A DNA stretch of 64,000 nucleotides from Romanomermis culicivorax (GCA_963922205.1 CAWUHX010000027.1:1240001-1304000), one strand, 5' to 3'. Positions 36,656-50,369 are shown, numbered from the stretch's first letter. Translations and numbers: made by a program. Notes: generated by a model from the sequence alone, not told the origin.

Positions 36656-37520
36656 CTATAAAAAATAAGAAAATGAAACAGTAATATGAAAACTAAAAAA
36701 ATGAAAACTTTTTGGTAAAAAACGAAAGACGGCTTTTTCATGAAAAATTGATCACCGGGATTCTTTTTGACAAGCATTAACTCTACTCAAGTTCGTCAGA
36801 AAAGTATGTATCGTCGCTAAAAAGATTAATGAAAATTTAATTCAAATCGCTGTTGTTAGGGGAAATTTTGGCTCCCGAAACTCCCACAGTAAATTTTTGT
36901 TTCAGTTTTGGAAAAAATAAAAGCATATCCAAAAAAAAGAACAATAAAATTCGAGCCCATTGTTGTATTATAGATAATAGTAGTACTGTATGGTGGCTTA
37001 ATGAGATACGAGTATTATACTCAGTACACATTTGCAAAATGGTTAGTTTTCTATCGAGGGTAACATCGTTCATTAAGCAAATCTGTCAACGTGATGTGAT
37101 GAATGCCATTTTTGATGAGCTGCTAAAACGAGAGCTTTAATCATGATGAAAAACATAAGCAAAATGTAGCTGAAAAACATTTTTCCTGTGAAAAACACGC
37201 AAGCTGACATGAAACCTCTACAAATCACAACTAAACAATCGAGAGTTGACATCGACTAGGGGAAGGCCGGGGCAAGCTTTTTTACTTTGGCCAGGGCCGG
37301 AGAGAGGATTACATGGGCTCCGGCTGGGGATTATTCATGTCACTATATACGTCAATCCTCAAATGAAAATGAAATGAGATAAATTGAGTAAAATTAGTCA
37401 TCGTGTAAAATCAAGTTTTGCTAGAAATAATTCAAAGGGAAGCATAGTAATGTTTGTTTATTTCTCTACGCAAAGCCTTTATAGCTTCTTGTCAAAAATT
37501 GCTAAAGATTAGGTAAGTAC

Positions 37521-37772
37521 CATATATACATGCACGTAGGGGATAAGGGGTAAACCCTACTACTTGAGATTCTAGAAACCCCTTGGGCAGAAAAACTACT
37601 TAGAAACCCCTCCGAAATTTTTGAAGACAGTTTTTTAAAACATTTGTATGCATATTATGTACGATGAACATGTTTGTTGAGTTTCTTTGTCTTCTTGCTC
37701 ACTTACCCATCCCAAGCCTCCTCGATGAAAAGTCCATGGAACCCACTAGAAAATTCTTGCCGTGTATGTCTG
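37521..37772. mobile_element. hAT-type MITE (CAGACATGCACGG family, inverted)
   Basis: Starts CATATATACATGCACG and ends CGTGTATGTCTG. Perfect GTAAGTAC on both sides (37513-37520 and 37773-37780). Confidence 0.87.
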
Positions 37773-37908
37773 GTAAGTACGTACAAAAATTTTTAGTCTA
37801 ATGTGACATATAATTCTGCAGATAATGATTAGAATGTAACAATTGTACTTGCTTTCCACTTTTCTTACAATGGAAGTATTTCAAGGAAAACAAATTACAG
37901 GAACATAC

Positions 37909-38243
37909 TGGAGATTTATCGGGGACCCGGACCCGAAATTACCCGACTATTTTGTTGGACCCGGACCCGATATTCTTAAGATTTTGGTCTCAGACCCGAC
38001 ATTTTCAAAATTTTGGAACCGATACATCTCTCGTTTTTATTATGTGAAGATATGCACGTATATCGCACAGAAAAGCGTTTTGAAAACTATAATGGGCCCG
38101 GACCCGAAATTGTCCGACCATTTTGCTGGACCCGGATCCGAAATTCTAAAAATTTTGGACTGGAAGCGGACCCGGACGCGATATTCTCGAAATTTTGGAC
38201 CCGAACCCGATATTTCCAAAATTTTAGACCCGATACACCTCTA
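37909..38243. mobile_element. hAT-type MITE with ATCGGG subterminal repeats
   Basis: Ends TGGAGATTTATCGGG and the complement of TAGAGGTGTATCGGG, with repeated GGACCCGGACCCG blocks. The 8-bp duplication GAACATAC (37901-37908) is intact only when the neighbouring insertion 38250-39503 is removed, since the right copy is GAACAT at 38244-38249 plus AC at 39512-39513. Confidence 0.8.
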
Positions 38244-38249
38244 GAACAT

Positions 38250-39503
38250 CAGTTTTTTTCCTCAATCGGCCATTTTTGAGGAATTTTTTTGGAATTGAGG
38301 AAAATATTTTTGTACTTAGGCACCAATTTTAGGAAAATTTTTTGATGGTTTTCTGTACGGAGGTGCATTTTACGCGTTATAAAATTAAAAATTGTTGAAA
38401 TTTTCCGGCGCTTCACGCCGGATTTTATTTATCTAATAATTTTTCTGTATGATTCCAGTGCGCGGTTAGAAAATTTTATTCTAGCTAATGCTTATAGCTT
38501 TTAATTATCAAGATATTTTGGATAAATGTTTGATCCTGTGTCGTTTTTTGGCGAATTTAACGAAAAGCAAGATTTTTCTTGGTTATTTTCCCAAAGTCTT
38601 TCTGCAGTCTTTAAAAAGATTTTCACATTTGTGTGTCTAGAATATTTTGAGTCCAAGTGGGAATTCTTGATGGTTGAAGAATCAAAATTCTTGATTGCTT
38701 TCCTAGTTTTTGAATTGTAGTCCGCCCGACTGAACATTAATTGAATTCACTGCAAAATTAAACCTTCAGTCTAGGAAATAAAAATTGAAGAGGTTCATTT
38801 TCCAGCGTTCTAGTGTATCAAATTCCCCAAAAAAATTTCGGCGTCTTACCAATCTTTTCATTTTCTCTTCAAAACTCAGAAAATTTGATTTTAAAAACCT
38901 GAAACCGACTTGAATCGAATGAAATAGAAGAAAACTAGCTTTTGGTGGGTTTTCACGATAAAATTTAAGCTAATTTATCGATTTTAGAGTGAACAACCAG
39001 AAATTTATCTGCGCAGCCAAAATTTTCCCCAATTTGCACATTGGAACCTGGCATATGTGCAGAAAAAAGCCATGTGGTCAAGTTCATGCCTTTGAGTCAG
39101 ATTGTTAGCTGTTCAGAATCAGTCCCAAAATTTTATTTTCCATTATTTCTTTTTATCAAAGTTTGCTGTTTGATTTACTTCAAAATTAGGTTGTTTTATG
39201 TCGTCAAAGAAATATAGGAAATAAAGGTTATGCAGTTGACTTATTCTCTTGCTTGGCTCACGTAAACTCACTTAAATACTTATTTACAAGCAGGTCATAG
39301 CTAGAAACTTTTTGCAAAAAATGTCAGTTTATCGGTGGAATAAGATGCAAATTGATGAGAAACGTTCAAAAAACACGTCAGAAATGATTTTGAACGATTT
39401 TTAAGCAAGGAAACTAAAAAAATTGATTTTTTCCTCATGAGGAAAATTTTTTTGGGGTTTCTCCTCAAACGGGGCAAAAAGTTTTCAGCGAAAAAACACT
39501 GTG
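38250..39503. mobile_element. hAT-type element, inverted relative of element Y
   Basis: Perfect TAGAACAT on both sides (38242-38249 and 39504-39511). The body is the reverse complement of element Y (5607-9314 / 15512-19240) without the MITE at 6304-6493 and without the 6725-9127 stack. Ends are CAGTTTTTTTCC and AAAAAACACTGTG. Confidence 0.85.
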
Positions 39504-40258
39504 TAGAACATACTAACACTTCTGGTTAAGGAAGCATATTTTCTGCCTTTGAGTTTGCATATTTTTTCGGACTAAATTGTTCCAAAATACAAGCGAATGT
39601 TCATAAGATTGAAAACTTAATAACGAACTTCTAGTCGTAAATCAAGAGAACAAGAATAGTTTGAGACTGCCGTGCAAGTTATGTCGTGTGACAAGATAAA
39701 TGCACAGCAAACATTGAGAAATTTTAGACATATTCAGCACAAAACTGAAATTTGTGATCGAGACTTGGTCGAAGTTTTGGATTTTTCTACCCAGGATAAC
39801 TTTTCCGGCCTTTCAGCGAGCTAAAATTCCAAAATTGTCCGGTGCTTTCGCATAACTAACACCCGTTTTGCTACCATTCCAGTTGTTATTAAATTTACTC
39901 ATATCATCGTGGCATTGTTGAATGCAAATACTACGCTTGGCCTATTTTTTCATTTTCCATTCAAATCATTTTTACGTCCTTGAAATTACTCAGAGTATTC
40001 GAAATTATTCTCGTTCGTAAAACAGCCGACAGGATTGTTGAGCCATAGTATCGAGTAGCATATTGAGCACAAAATTTTATGAATATCGAGTGCGGGTCCA
40101 ACGAAACGGTCGGGTAATGTCATGTCTTGTTTTGGGTCCGGGTACCCGATACATCTCTGATCACATGTTATAACATTAGCGCCGGCTAGGGCCAGTTCAG
40201 AAAATTTCGACTGAATTGAAATTATCAAACCGGCGTGCGCATGACGAAACATAGCAGT

Positions 40259-40917
40259 AGGGATGGGCCGGGTATCCGGATCCGATCTGGATCTGCTAAA
40301 TCAGATTTTTTTGGATCCGGATCCGCTGTTGTCAATGATTAAGATCCGGTCATAATTGGACCTTTATTCATTATTGTTCACATAAATTTTTTCAAAAATT
40401 TCAAGTCCATGGTAGCAAAATTATGCTTGACAAACAGTGATTTTTCAACAGTATCACCCTTCAAATGATAGGATCGTAAATTTTACCAGCACCACTGAAT
40501 AATTGTTCAGAGGGGACACTTGTTTCTGGTGCTAATTTAAGTTCACTTTCTGCATGAAGCAATTGTCCAAAGGCGTTTGAGATTTAAGTTCATGCTTTAT
40601 TTGGTTTTTGAATTGCTAGGTTCACTTTTTTGGCTAGCTTTAAAGAAAAACACAAAATTTAATTTTTTAACATAACTGAACTAGTGGCAATTTGTTCTAC
40701 AATTAATCCTATTTTCATTATCTTCTTTTTATTTAGCCGCAAACTGCTTATATATTGCCATATGTTTCCTCTCCAAATGTTTTCTCTGACATCCAGTACC
40801 ACAACCTTTTCTGGATAACTGTATTCTGCATTTATTGCACTTTGCCTTTTCTTCATTATCTGGGGACACTGTGTAGTAGTCCCACACTCTAATAGTAAAA
40901 GAAGAACTTGAATCCAT
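40259..40917 (-). mobile_element. hAT element remnant with TAGGGATGGG end and BED-finger exon
   Basis: Position 40266 begins TAGGGATGGGCCGGGTATCCGG, a typical hAT terminus with ATCCGGATCC palindromes. To its right, on the minus strand, lies the BED-finger exon. I cannot place the other terminus; the start is approximate. Confidence 0.5.
40729..40917 (-). pseudogene. BED-type zinc finger, N-terminal remnant of a hAT transposase
   Basis: A 62-codon frame from ATG at 40917: SFTIRVWDYY, then CNKC, then HLERKH, spaced as in BED fingers (aromatic W/Y lead-in, CxxC, HxxxxH). BED domains are the N-terminal DNA-binding part of hAT transposases and of some domesticated proteins. No catalytic or hAT-dimerisation segment follows in either direction, so it is probably a relic. 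A host BED protein using it as an exon cannot be excluded. Confidence 0.7.
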
Positions 40918-40949
40918 AATTTATGAAAAAAGTTTCCATTTCTATTCAT

Positions 40950-43104
40950 TTCTTTTCTGATGAAACCAATATTAATCTAAACATGAATACAATTTAATGA
41001 ATGAAAATTACTAATTAGTGTTTCAATAAACGAACACCTCAATCATTAATAATCTATTGAATATAAATTCATACAAGTCAATTTTAGATAAATTAGACAT
41101 AGTACATTCCAAGATCAAAGTCAACACTTTTTCAGGACTACTTTGATAATAACAAGATCAAAGTCAGAGTACCCGAATCAATTAATCTATCAAGAGGTTT
41201 TTCCAAGCAATTTCCAAGTCCAATTTAATTATTTTTACGTCACGAGAGGTATATACATAGTATAATGCCATTTTCGTAGAAGGGAGAATTAGAAATCAAT
41301 TGAACAACCGCGAATAATCATTTTTGTTATTTTTGGTCGATTCTCCTCAAAATCTTCATCTTTAACTCCCTGGCTCTTGACCATTTTTGGAAAATGACCG
41401 GCCGCTCCCTAAAACCGAAATCTGGGGTGGGCGTCTTTTTCCAAATCACGATATATTAAAATTCGAGTGACTTTCGCTCGAAAGAAAAGCAAAGGCTGGA
41501 AAATTGAACTCTACTGATAACTCTACAAAAACTTTCGATTCCAAGAGATCGTCGGACTTCGGAGATCGCACAGGTCAATTTTTCACGTCTCCAGGTCGAG
41601 TTAGACTAGAGGATCAAGCGTAAAGGTCATCCGTGCGAATAACAAACAAAAAATACCCCTCTGTGCCAGAACTAGTTTTCGAAGAGGAACGTGAAATGTG
41701 TTTTTCATTTTTAGCAATCATGGCGAGCCCTGCCGAATAGATGGTAAACAAAATTTTGACAGCGAAACCGATAACGAAATATAACAGTACTTTTGTATAA
41801 CTAACAGCGTGTCATACTCGTGAGAATTTCGGTGAAAAATGAAAATTTCCACCATCGAACAGACTAGCCCGTAGGAAGAGGTATAGAATGTACACTCCTA
41901 CCCGTAGTCCTGAAATGTTTTACTGGTTACGCAATTTCGGGTAATAAGTTTACTGAGCGAAAGATATCAAAGAGAAACGGTTTATCGAATAGAAGTTCTT
42001 TGCAAACTTCTGGTTCGACCCTACTACTCCCTTCGTGAACATCTGACCTCAAGTACATTCCTCGGAAGTTTTGTAGTCCTTCCGATAGCATTGAGTCTGT
42101 GTTTAGACCTAGACAATTTGTTCTTAACGAGTTGATGAACAACGCCGTCAGCTGGGAAACCAAGAAACATTAAAAAATAAGTAATTTCTGATAAATTCGA
42201 GCCAAACACTGTATCAACTTGAAGTCGAAAAGACAAAGTTCAAAAATTGATCAATCGAAAAAAACTTTTTTTACCATCAAGATTTTTTATCGGCGCCTGG
42301 TGGCTGAAAAATAAATTATATCGTTTTGAATATGAGATAATTGAACGCCCTACTTCTGGTATGAAACGTCGTTTAGTACAGATCAAAGTTTAGATTTTTG
42401 GCGTATGGCTGGCCCTTTAAACGCGTATTTTCATCACTTTCTCGTCAATATTTGCTGAATTTGATTAATTTTTTTCGACGCAAAGTGGAAATATCGATTG
42501 TGAGTCGATTAACTGACTATTTCGATTATTCGACTGCTTGAATGCTTCGGCTACTTTGATTGTTCGACACAATGCAAACGATAAAAATAGAATTGTCGTT
42601 TCGTAGCTTTTCTGCGATTGTTCCCGACAGTCCGACTACATAAATTTCGCGTTTCTTAACGACTACTACGATTTTCCGATTATTGCTCAACTTTCCTAAT
42701 TAATTCATTTTCTGTTTAGTTTTGCGTTCCCTCAAAATTAGCCAATTCAACAGGCACTGTTTCGCTACAGCCAACAATTATTCAGCGAATATCCCACTAA
42801 AGCTAATGTCTCGCAACAACGAGTAACATTATTCAGCAGTATTCGTATTTTCTATTCTCTCTTTATCGGCATGAAGAAAAAAGAAACATATGTAAAGAAA
42901 AAAAGAGAAAACGATCGCATATACAAATGAGCTCTTTCACGGTTTCCCTTTTTTGATTGTTTTTTATATTTTCTCATTAGTTCTATTCTTCCGTTTTTTG
43001 CATGTTTTCCCTCTGTTCCCACTAAATCTTAAAAAGCAAAGGCTATCAACTACAACAAAAAATTTAGGTGGCTAAAACGACACAGCTGCCGAATACTTGG
43101 TGGT
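40950..43104. other. Large-intron stretch without recognisable gene
   Basis: Contains GATCAAAGTCA motifs near 41117-41165, reminiscent of the TA-MITE ends, and otherwise unassigned AT-rich sequence. I see no splice-flanked coding segment. Confidence 0.4.
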
Positions 43105-43283
43105 CAAACCGCCCCATGGGGAGGGGTATGAGGGGGTATTACCCCTACCTAAAGTCCTAAAAATTGATCACTGGTTGTCTATTTTCCAGACAAAATGAAC
43201 GGTTTAGTGGTCATTTATCTACACCAGCCCCGCAAATTTTGAACTTTACCCCTACCTAAAAAATCTGACCTTGGGGACCACTG
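43105..43283. mobile_element. hAT-type MITE (GCCCCAT/GGGGACC family)
   Basis: Starts CAAACCGCCCCATGG and ends GGGGACCACTG; perfect TTGGTGGT on both sides (43097-43104 and 43284-43291). Confidence 0.88.
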
Positions 43284-43291
43284 TTGGTGGT

Positions 43292-44791
43292 TGTAGTGAG
43301 AAATCAGTTTTGTTTTAGTGGCGGTAACGAAACGGCGGCTTTAGCTGCACAGTGACCGTACTATGGCGAATGGGGATTAAATAATCGTCCGAAAACATCA
43401 ATATCATTCATCTCAATTAAGTTTTGTACATGTATTAAGCTAATATTATATTATTGTCGGACAGTGGGTATTGTCGAAGAATCGCAACATGAAGTTGGAA
43501 AATAGGAGACGTCGGAGAATCGAAATAGAACGAAAATTTCGGCCTTTACGCACTCGGTCTAGTTTTCCGAGAGTAACTCACTTTATTAGATTTAGGAAAA
43601 AAGTCAGGAGGTCGCACAATTTTTCCCGTTCTATATTACGAATTAATGAAACAGAAGCAAAAATTGTTTCCACTTTGTTTGCAGCTTCTGATGTTTCATT
43701 GCGACTATGGAGAACATTCTTCGTCCGTCAGGGAAACATGATCGTCGCAGGATGTCATAAAAATGCCTAGAACGTTCGCTAGTCGGTTCGGCTAATTAAG
43801 CCCTTCAAGGCTCGAGCAAAGGGCACCCTAATAATTTTTTCAATCATTCATTTGACCTGCGCATTGTGTAAGAGATGGGAAAAAATCACCCAGCGACGTC
43901 GTACGAAAACGTGAGAAATGAAATAATCGTTTGATGAGACTTCTTTCGCATTAGAAGCAAACGACCCCGTCGAGAGGAAGACAAGGATCGTACGATTTTC
44001 AGGAATACGTGATCTGAATCAATGAAGTTTCAGTGTCGCCCATCAAGTCTAATTCGCTGAAAAAATTTACAGTTAAAAAATTCCACAAATTTCGTTCGGC
44101 ATTACGCTTCAAACGACTGTGATTGATTTTTTGACGAATAATAATGTTCATAACATTTCTCCAGGCTCGTAAACATGTGACGTAATTATCGTAGAAAAAG
44201 GAAAAAGCCAAATGAATGAGAAAAAAATTACCAAATTTCTACAAGAAAAAAGACTGTGTCCTAAGCGATACGGTTTTTAGGGTTTTTTGAATGCGAATGT
44301 TCCTAAATTACGTCCATTTCTATTATCAGGAGAAATTTAGACTAGTTGATTCAACGGAGAAATTCCCCACTAGCTATTGTTCAAAATTAAACATATATTC
44401 TTGTTAGCCATAAATTCGAATTAATTCAATCGAAAACAACTTTGATAATGTTTTTGATACAATTTGAATATAAATATCGCGTATCAAATGTTTACCATAT
44501 TGAAACTTTTTATTGAAAACTTTTTGATTCACCCAAGAATGCTCCAATTGCAATGACAAACATCGATACCAACGGCTAATTACTGCTTTTGCATTTTCTA
44601 AATTGTTCCACAAAAGAATCTCCTTGAACATTGATAGCGTGGAAAATCTGGACGTCAACAAAATTTTAACCAAACTTCAACCGCCCATATCTCTGTTAAA
44701 AATTAAGGTACATCATTTTGAATCCCGTTTTTGAATAGGTCTCAACAGGATCCATCGACTGATACCCAACTTATTGCATTTTGAAACGATG
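43292..44791. other. Large-intron stretch without recognisable gene
   Basis: An Arg-rich frame at 43471-43770 and several short frames are present, but none shows a known domain or convincing splice context. Confidence 0.35.
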
Positions 44792-45201
44792 CATACATGT
44801 AATTGGAGGGGAAGAAGTGCTATGGGACCTTCCAGAAATCGTGGACCATATGGCTAGCCACTGGGCGACCCCCCAACAGGATTTTTCAATCCTATGGCTA
44901 GCCGTATGGTAGCCGTAGAGACCCCATACTTGGTCGGAAAAATAATGAAAATTGTCAATTTTTGAGCTAAAAATAGTCAAAAACGTCAATTTTCTTGGCG
45001 CTTTGCTCCATGAATAGATTTTTTCGGTCCTTTTAGGAAAAAATTACTATTTTTTGAACTATATTTTTCGGACTTTTCCGTGAAAAAATCGAATTTTTTT
45101 CCTTTAGAAACCCTTCCCACCAAAATTTTGGGAATCACAGACCCCCGGCCCAAAAAAATTCGCCCGACCCCTACCACCCAGACCTCCCTGTTACATGTAT
45201 G
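44792..45201. mobile_element. hAT-type MITE (CATACATGTAA family)
   Basis: Ends CATACATGTAATTGG and GTTACATGTATG; flanks AAACGATG and GAACAATG match at 6/8. The interior has ATGGCTAGCCA palindromes and a GGCGCTTTGC block shared with other family members. Confidence 0.75.
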
Positions 45202-45209
45202 GAACAATG

Positions 45210-47870
45210 TTTGCCTTTATAAGTCACTATTTGGGTGAGGTCAAACCCCCCATTCCAATATAATGACTCCAAACCTATAATTTTTGAGGTTCGATCATCT
45301 TTTCCGCCTTGCTATTTGTAAAAACATTTTTCAAATACCCATCCCGATGTCCTATTTTTACATCGATAGGTACCTTCGATTAGAAGAAAATTGAATAGGC
45401 AGAAATTTTTCTACAAACCAGTTTTTAATTCGTGGCTGGGTAGGCGGGCGGAATATACCAAAATTGGCCCACTTTTTTTTCTATAATACTCTCTAACGGA
45501 ACGACACTCTAAAAGCGAAAAATCATCAATTTTCCCGTTTCCAGACGTCACTTAAGCTACTTATTTGATCGATAAGAGTTTTTTCGAGCGAGTAAAACCC
45601 GAAGCCTTGGAAAAATAAGCTCGATGGGGGTAAAATGCTCCGTATTTTTCATTCCTAAATTTCTATCACAAAAATCATCGTTACGCTTTTCATGATGCGC
45701 TTCATATATATGATGGGCCAATATATTCTCCCTTAGACATGATCAATACAATCAAGAATCTATCTTCTTCGTAAGAAAAATACGAATAATGATAATAAAA
45801 GAGCGCAATTTAGATTCTATAAGCGCATTTTCTTTCATTAAATTCTACTTTTTTGGACTCAGAAAGGAAAGGGGACAGCTGTTCAATATACATTACTGTG
45901 ATCATCGCCAGAAAGATGGAAAAGATGGTGGTGGTGGTGCGGTGGCAGCTTTTGGGGATCAGATTCTAACCGCTGAGAAAATTAATATATAGGCCGGAAA
46001 ATGACGTTACTTAGAGCGAGACTGGATTTCGTCTGTTTCTGAAGCAATGAATTACCTACGGCAATCCAGACATCTTAGGACCTGATTGCTGTACATGCAC
46101 GTTTATGTTTTATGTCGTCATGAGGAGCTTATGATTTACATGTTTGAAAAAATGGCAGGTATCACGCGCCAGAATTTCATTCCTATTCCACACCTTAAAC
46201 TGATTGAAGAAAGCTTGACGTGAAACTAAAGATTTCGAAAAGATAAGCTAACTGACGAAAAATAACATTAAATCAAGTTACATAAATGCAGAAGAGCATG
46301 AATGAGCACCCTGATGATATAGTATGGCATCGTTGAGCAGCATTTGAAAATTTTAGCGAAAAACTGAGTTATTCCTAACTCTCTTCAATTTTTCAAAAAT
46401 CGTGTTATGATATGGATCATCTCTGTAACGTCATATAAATATGCTTTAACGATCTGTACGGCGTGGAATTGCAACGCAATGATTTACAGTGCTTTAAAGA
46501 AACAAATTCTAACTGGAGCAATCTGCCAAAAACTGAGCTTTCTAAAATTATAAAAATTTCAATAAAAATCACATACCCTTTCATAAGTTCAGTCAGTGTT
46601 ACATAAACACTTGGCAAGGTGCGACATACAGAAAATCGACTTTCCCGTTCTAGCATTTCACCTGCAATCTGCCAACTTTCATTTTCATCAAATTATGATG
46701 AAAATTTTAATTTTTTGTTGTTAAATTTTTTGTTAGAAAAAAACTGTTTCTATGCAGAAAAAAAATTTCATTTTCCACCGACTTCCTGAACTTATTCCCT
46801 AATCTGCGCCCGTTCTTCCTTGATTACCCTATCATTTATACCCAGAAGTTCCGTTATACGACCCCTTCAATTAATCTCAAATTAATTAGAAAATGGATAT
46901 CTATCTATCCGTATCCAGCAAGGCTTTATTTACTAAAATTCGTCGACGGCGACGACCTTTTCCATTCCATCCTATATAACATAGAAAAGAAGTGGAAACG
47001 AAAGATACGGGGTGAAAATTCGAAAAAATCATACAAAATTAATCATCCTGTAACGTTTACGCTCGGTCCACCGTGATTAATGTTTTGAAAGGGGAAAAAA
47101 TTCACTTTTCAGGTGATCCATTCGACTCATATAGCAGCAAAAGTTTCATACTGATCGATTATTCATCGCTTCTTTGATAATTTTTCAGCTTTATTTCAAT
47201 TTATATTCTTTTTTACATGTATTTCAAGTGTACTACGCGCAGACTATTGTACACGCAGATCGGAAAACGTGAGAAAGAACGATCGATCAAGAAGTAATGC
47301 AATTCAGAGTATGCGTTGCGTACGAGACTGGAAACAGCAGTCCAAGTTCGAGTCTATGAAGAATTAGATTTCTAAACGACTAAAATTTTCGAAACGTCAT
47401 GAAAAGTTGCACGAAAAACTCGAGGAGAGCGGGACAAACAAAAAAGCTTACGTGTCTGAAAGTGATATAGAGTAAACATTCAGATGGCATTTAGAAAACT
47501 TCTTAAATCTCTAGCTAAAATTTATCTCTAAAACAACTACTTTCTGCTTTCAAATATCGATTTGAGAATTTTGGCACAACAGTATAATTTGAGAAACAGC
47601 TACCTAGACGCCAGACAAGGTCAGAAGCGATGAACAAAAAAAATCAAACTTTTGACAATAAATGTCTCAAAATTCAAGTCAGAATTCCGAAAAAGCCCAA
47701 AAAGCTTTTATGGTGAAAAACGCCGAGAAACTTGATCACTTCCGCACTTTTGGTCAAATTTGAACTTTTTTCGCCCGAAAATGAGCAATTCTATCTAGAT
47801 GCCGGTCAAATAAAGGCGTGAATTCGAAACGCCCTAAATTGACGTTTCTCTTGTAGTGGACGGGTTGCTT
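45210..47870. other. Large-intron stretch without recognisable gene
   Basis: AT-rich sequence with only short, featureless frames (for example 45789-45992 and 46417-46656). No element termini recognised. Confidence 0.35.
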
Positions 47871-47871
47871 A

Positions 47872-48203
47872 AAAACATGTGACGGAGCTCCCATTTCTGT
47901 GTAGGGGTCAGGCGACCTTTTTATGGGTGGGTATCATCGATCGCAAAAATTTTAGTGGGTCATTAGAGGATAAAATTTCGATTATTACGCCTAAAAGCAA
48001 TTTTTGTGTTAAAAAAACCATGAAAATATATTTTTATAGCGCGAAGCGTCCAAAAAATTACATTTATCAGTTTTTTATCAGAAAAATGGAGTTCCCTTTT
48101 TATCCATTAGATTGGCAAATCCTTAGGGATCAGTTACCATGGCTAACCATATGGCCAACGATTTCTAGGGGGTTCTTACGACACTCACCCAATAACGTGT
48201 AAT
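47872..48203. mobile_element. Decayed MITE (CATACATGTAA family)
   Basis: ACATGTGACGGAGCTCC at the left and CACCCAATAACGTGTAAT at the right match family ends with substitutions. The internal GCGCGAAGCG and CATGGCTAACCATATGG blocks are present. No target duplication is recognisable. Confidence 0.5.
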
Positions 48204-48901
48204 AGCACGGGGCCACGACCAAGGGAGTTTTCGATTAGTAATTACTAATTACATGTATTTTTTAAAGCTAAATATCGATATTGGTGTCAAATAGAAATTT
48301 TTCTGCTATAATAAGATTAATAATCAATTTTCACAGCGAAAATTTACTCGCAAAAATCTTGACAATTGACATGTTCTATTTTTGAGATATTCCATCTGGG
48401 GCTCTGGGGCATACATGCGACTGCGAGATAAATCAGGTAGTATGGAGCCAAGGCATTGGAAAAATCGGTAAAGCTGTCATACAGTAGAGGATTACAGTGG
48501 GATTTCTATGGCATCCTTTATCTCAATTACATCTATGATCTAAACTGTACTGACGGAACATGCAAATGGAAAAATTTTAATCAATATTTCGAATATATCG
48601 TGATTTTTAGAATGATCGGAAAAAAGTAATCTCATCTGAGAAAAATCCCGCGAGAAAATGTGCTTCAGAGGTACTATTTGCAATCTGTATTCATGTGATT
48701 CATTTCTACATCCCCTATCGCACGGTGACCATAAAATCCGAAATGATCTTGATCGTGATGTTAGTTTTTCCATTATACGGGCACACCAAATGGGAACGTT
48801 TTCGCATTAGACATTTTTCCGCAGTAGTGACGATATATGTCAAAAAATGAAATTGATTTTGAGATTAGAGACCAAAAATAAGTTTTATATATAATTATAG
48901 A

Positions 48902-49320
48902 CATACATGTAATTGGGGGGAAGTGCTATGGGAACCCCCCCCCCCCAGAAATCGTCGACCATATGGCTAGCCATTGGGCGACCGCCCACCCAGGATTTTC
49001 CAATCCAATGGTTAGCCATATGGTAGCCGTAGGAACGCCCATACTTTTGGTCGGAAAAAACACTGAAAAATGTCAATTTTTTGATTTAAAATGTCCATTT
49101 TTGAACAAAAAATGGTAAAAAATGTGAATTTTCTTGGAGCTTCGCGCCATGGACACATTTTTTTCGATCTTTTTAGGGAAAAATTACTATTTTTTTGAAC
49201 TATTTTTCGGACTTTTTTCGTGGAAAAATCAATTTTTTTTCCTTAAGAGGCCCCTCCCCCAAAATTTTGGGAATTACCAACCCCCCCCCCCCCCAGACCT
49301 CGGGGCTCCGTTACATGTCA
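48902..49320. mobile_element. hAT-type MITE (CATACATGTAA family)
   Basis: The left end CATACATGTAATTGGG is intact; the right end TTACATGTCAT is altered. Long C-runs near both ends and the ATGGCTAGCCAT palindrome are present. The target duplication is not convincing. Confidence 0.65.
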
Positions 49321-50369
49321 TATTTGAATGCCGTAGAAAAAATGTCAAAGATAAATAAGCTCTAGTCGGAAAAAGCATACGTGAAGCGAAAGATTTACTT
49401 ACATCAGGAACTACGTAGCTGATTAAATTTCTTTGAAAATTTGATTGACAGCAGCATTTGAATAATGTTGCAATACACTAATTTATTAAGAAAACGAGGT
49501 TTGTTTTTAAAATAAAATTTTAAAACATTTTCAGCTATTTAAAAAAAGTCAATTAACAAAATCAATGCACGTTAGATACTACCACCCATCCCGACAATTA
49601 ATTTTCTCGTTAAGTTTAAGCTACGCCTTACGGCAGTTTTCAATAAAGAATGAGTTGTCAAAGAAACAGCCCTAATGGATGCGAACGTACGTTTTTCCAA
49701 GCTAAATTTATCCAACTATTATGACGCTTCAAGTCCGCCAATTACGACGGCTTACAATATGATAGAAAAATGAACGTAACATGCGGAGCAGCTAAAAAAG
49801 CAACGTTGACATCCTGATATAGAATACGTGAATATCAGGTGGGTCAACATTTTATTATTTCGTGGGATTTGGCGACCCTTTTATTTTCAATAACAGGACA
49901 ATGTATATTTCATATCTATAAACAATACGTAATCGAAAATTTCAAATGTGACCCCTAAAAGATTTTATTTGTCTTTCGTTTAGACCATAGATAGCATACC
50001 CGTAGTTGGGGAAATTGGGGGACCCGTCAGACTTAATAATGTAAATATGCTTATGTTTTCAATCAGATATTTATATAATGGCTCCAAAATCTGGAGGGTA
50101 ATCGGCATAAATGTAACATAGAACCGAAATCGGAGGGCAGTCAAACGAGAATTTTATAGGGGGTACCTGAAAACGTGAAATTTCGGTTTTTTCATAAAAA
50201 AATTCAAAAAATTGTTATTTATTTACTAATTAACATTTTTGACTGTATTTATGACGCGAGGCACCGAGAACATTCACATTTGAAATATTTTTTATTCAAA
50301 AGTAATCATTTTTTATCAAAAAATTGTCATTTTTAGAAGTTTTTTCTTCAAAAGTTACCATATGGCCAG
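49321..50369. other. Large-intron stretch without recognisable gene
   Basis: AT-rich sequence with no exon-like segment, RNA gene or recognised element terminus. Confidence 0.35.

Noticed and set aside
43471-43770. Arg-rich 99-codon frame as a DNA-binding protein
   Set aside because: No domain, no splice context and no conserved motif; the composition can arise by chance.
48902-49320. Perfect target duplication around this MITE
   Set aside because: The right terminus is altered and the flanks ATTATAGA / ATTTGAAT do not match convincingly.
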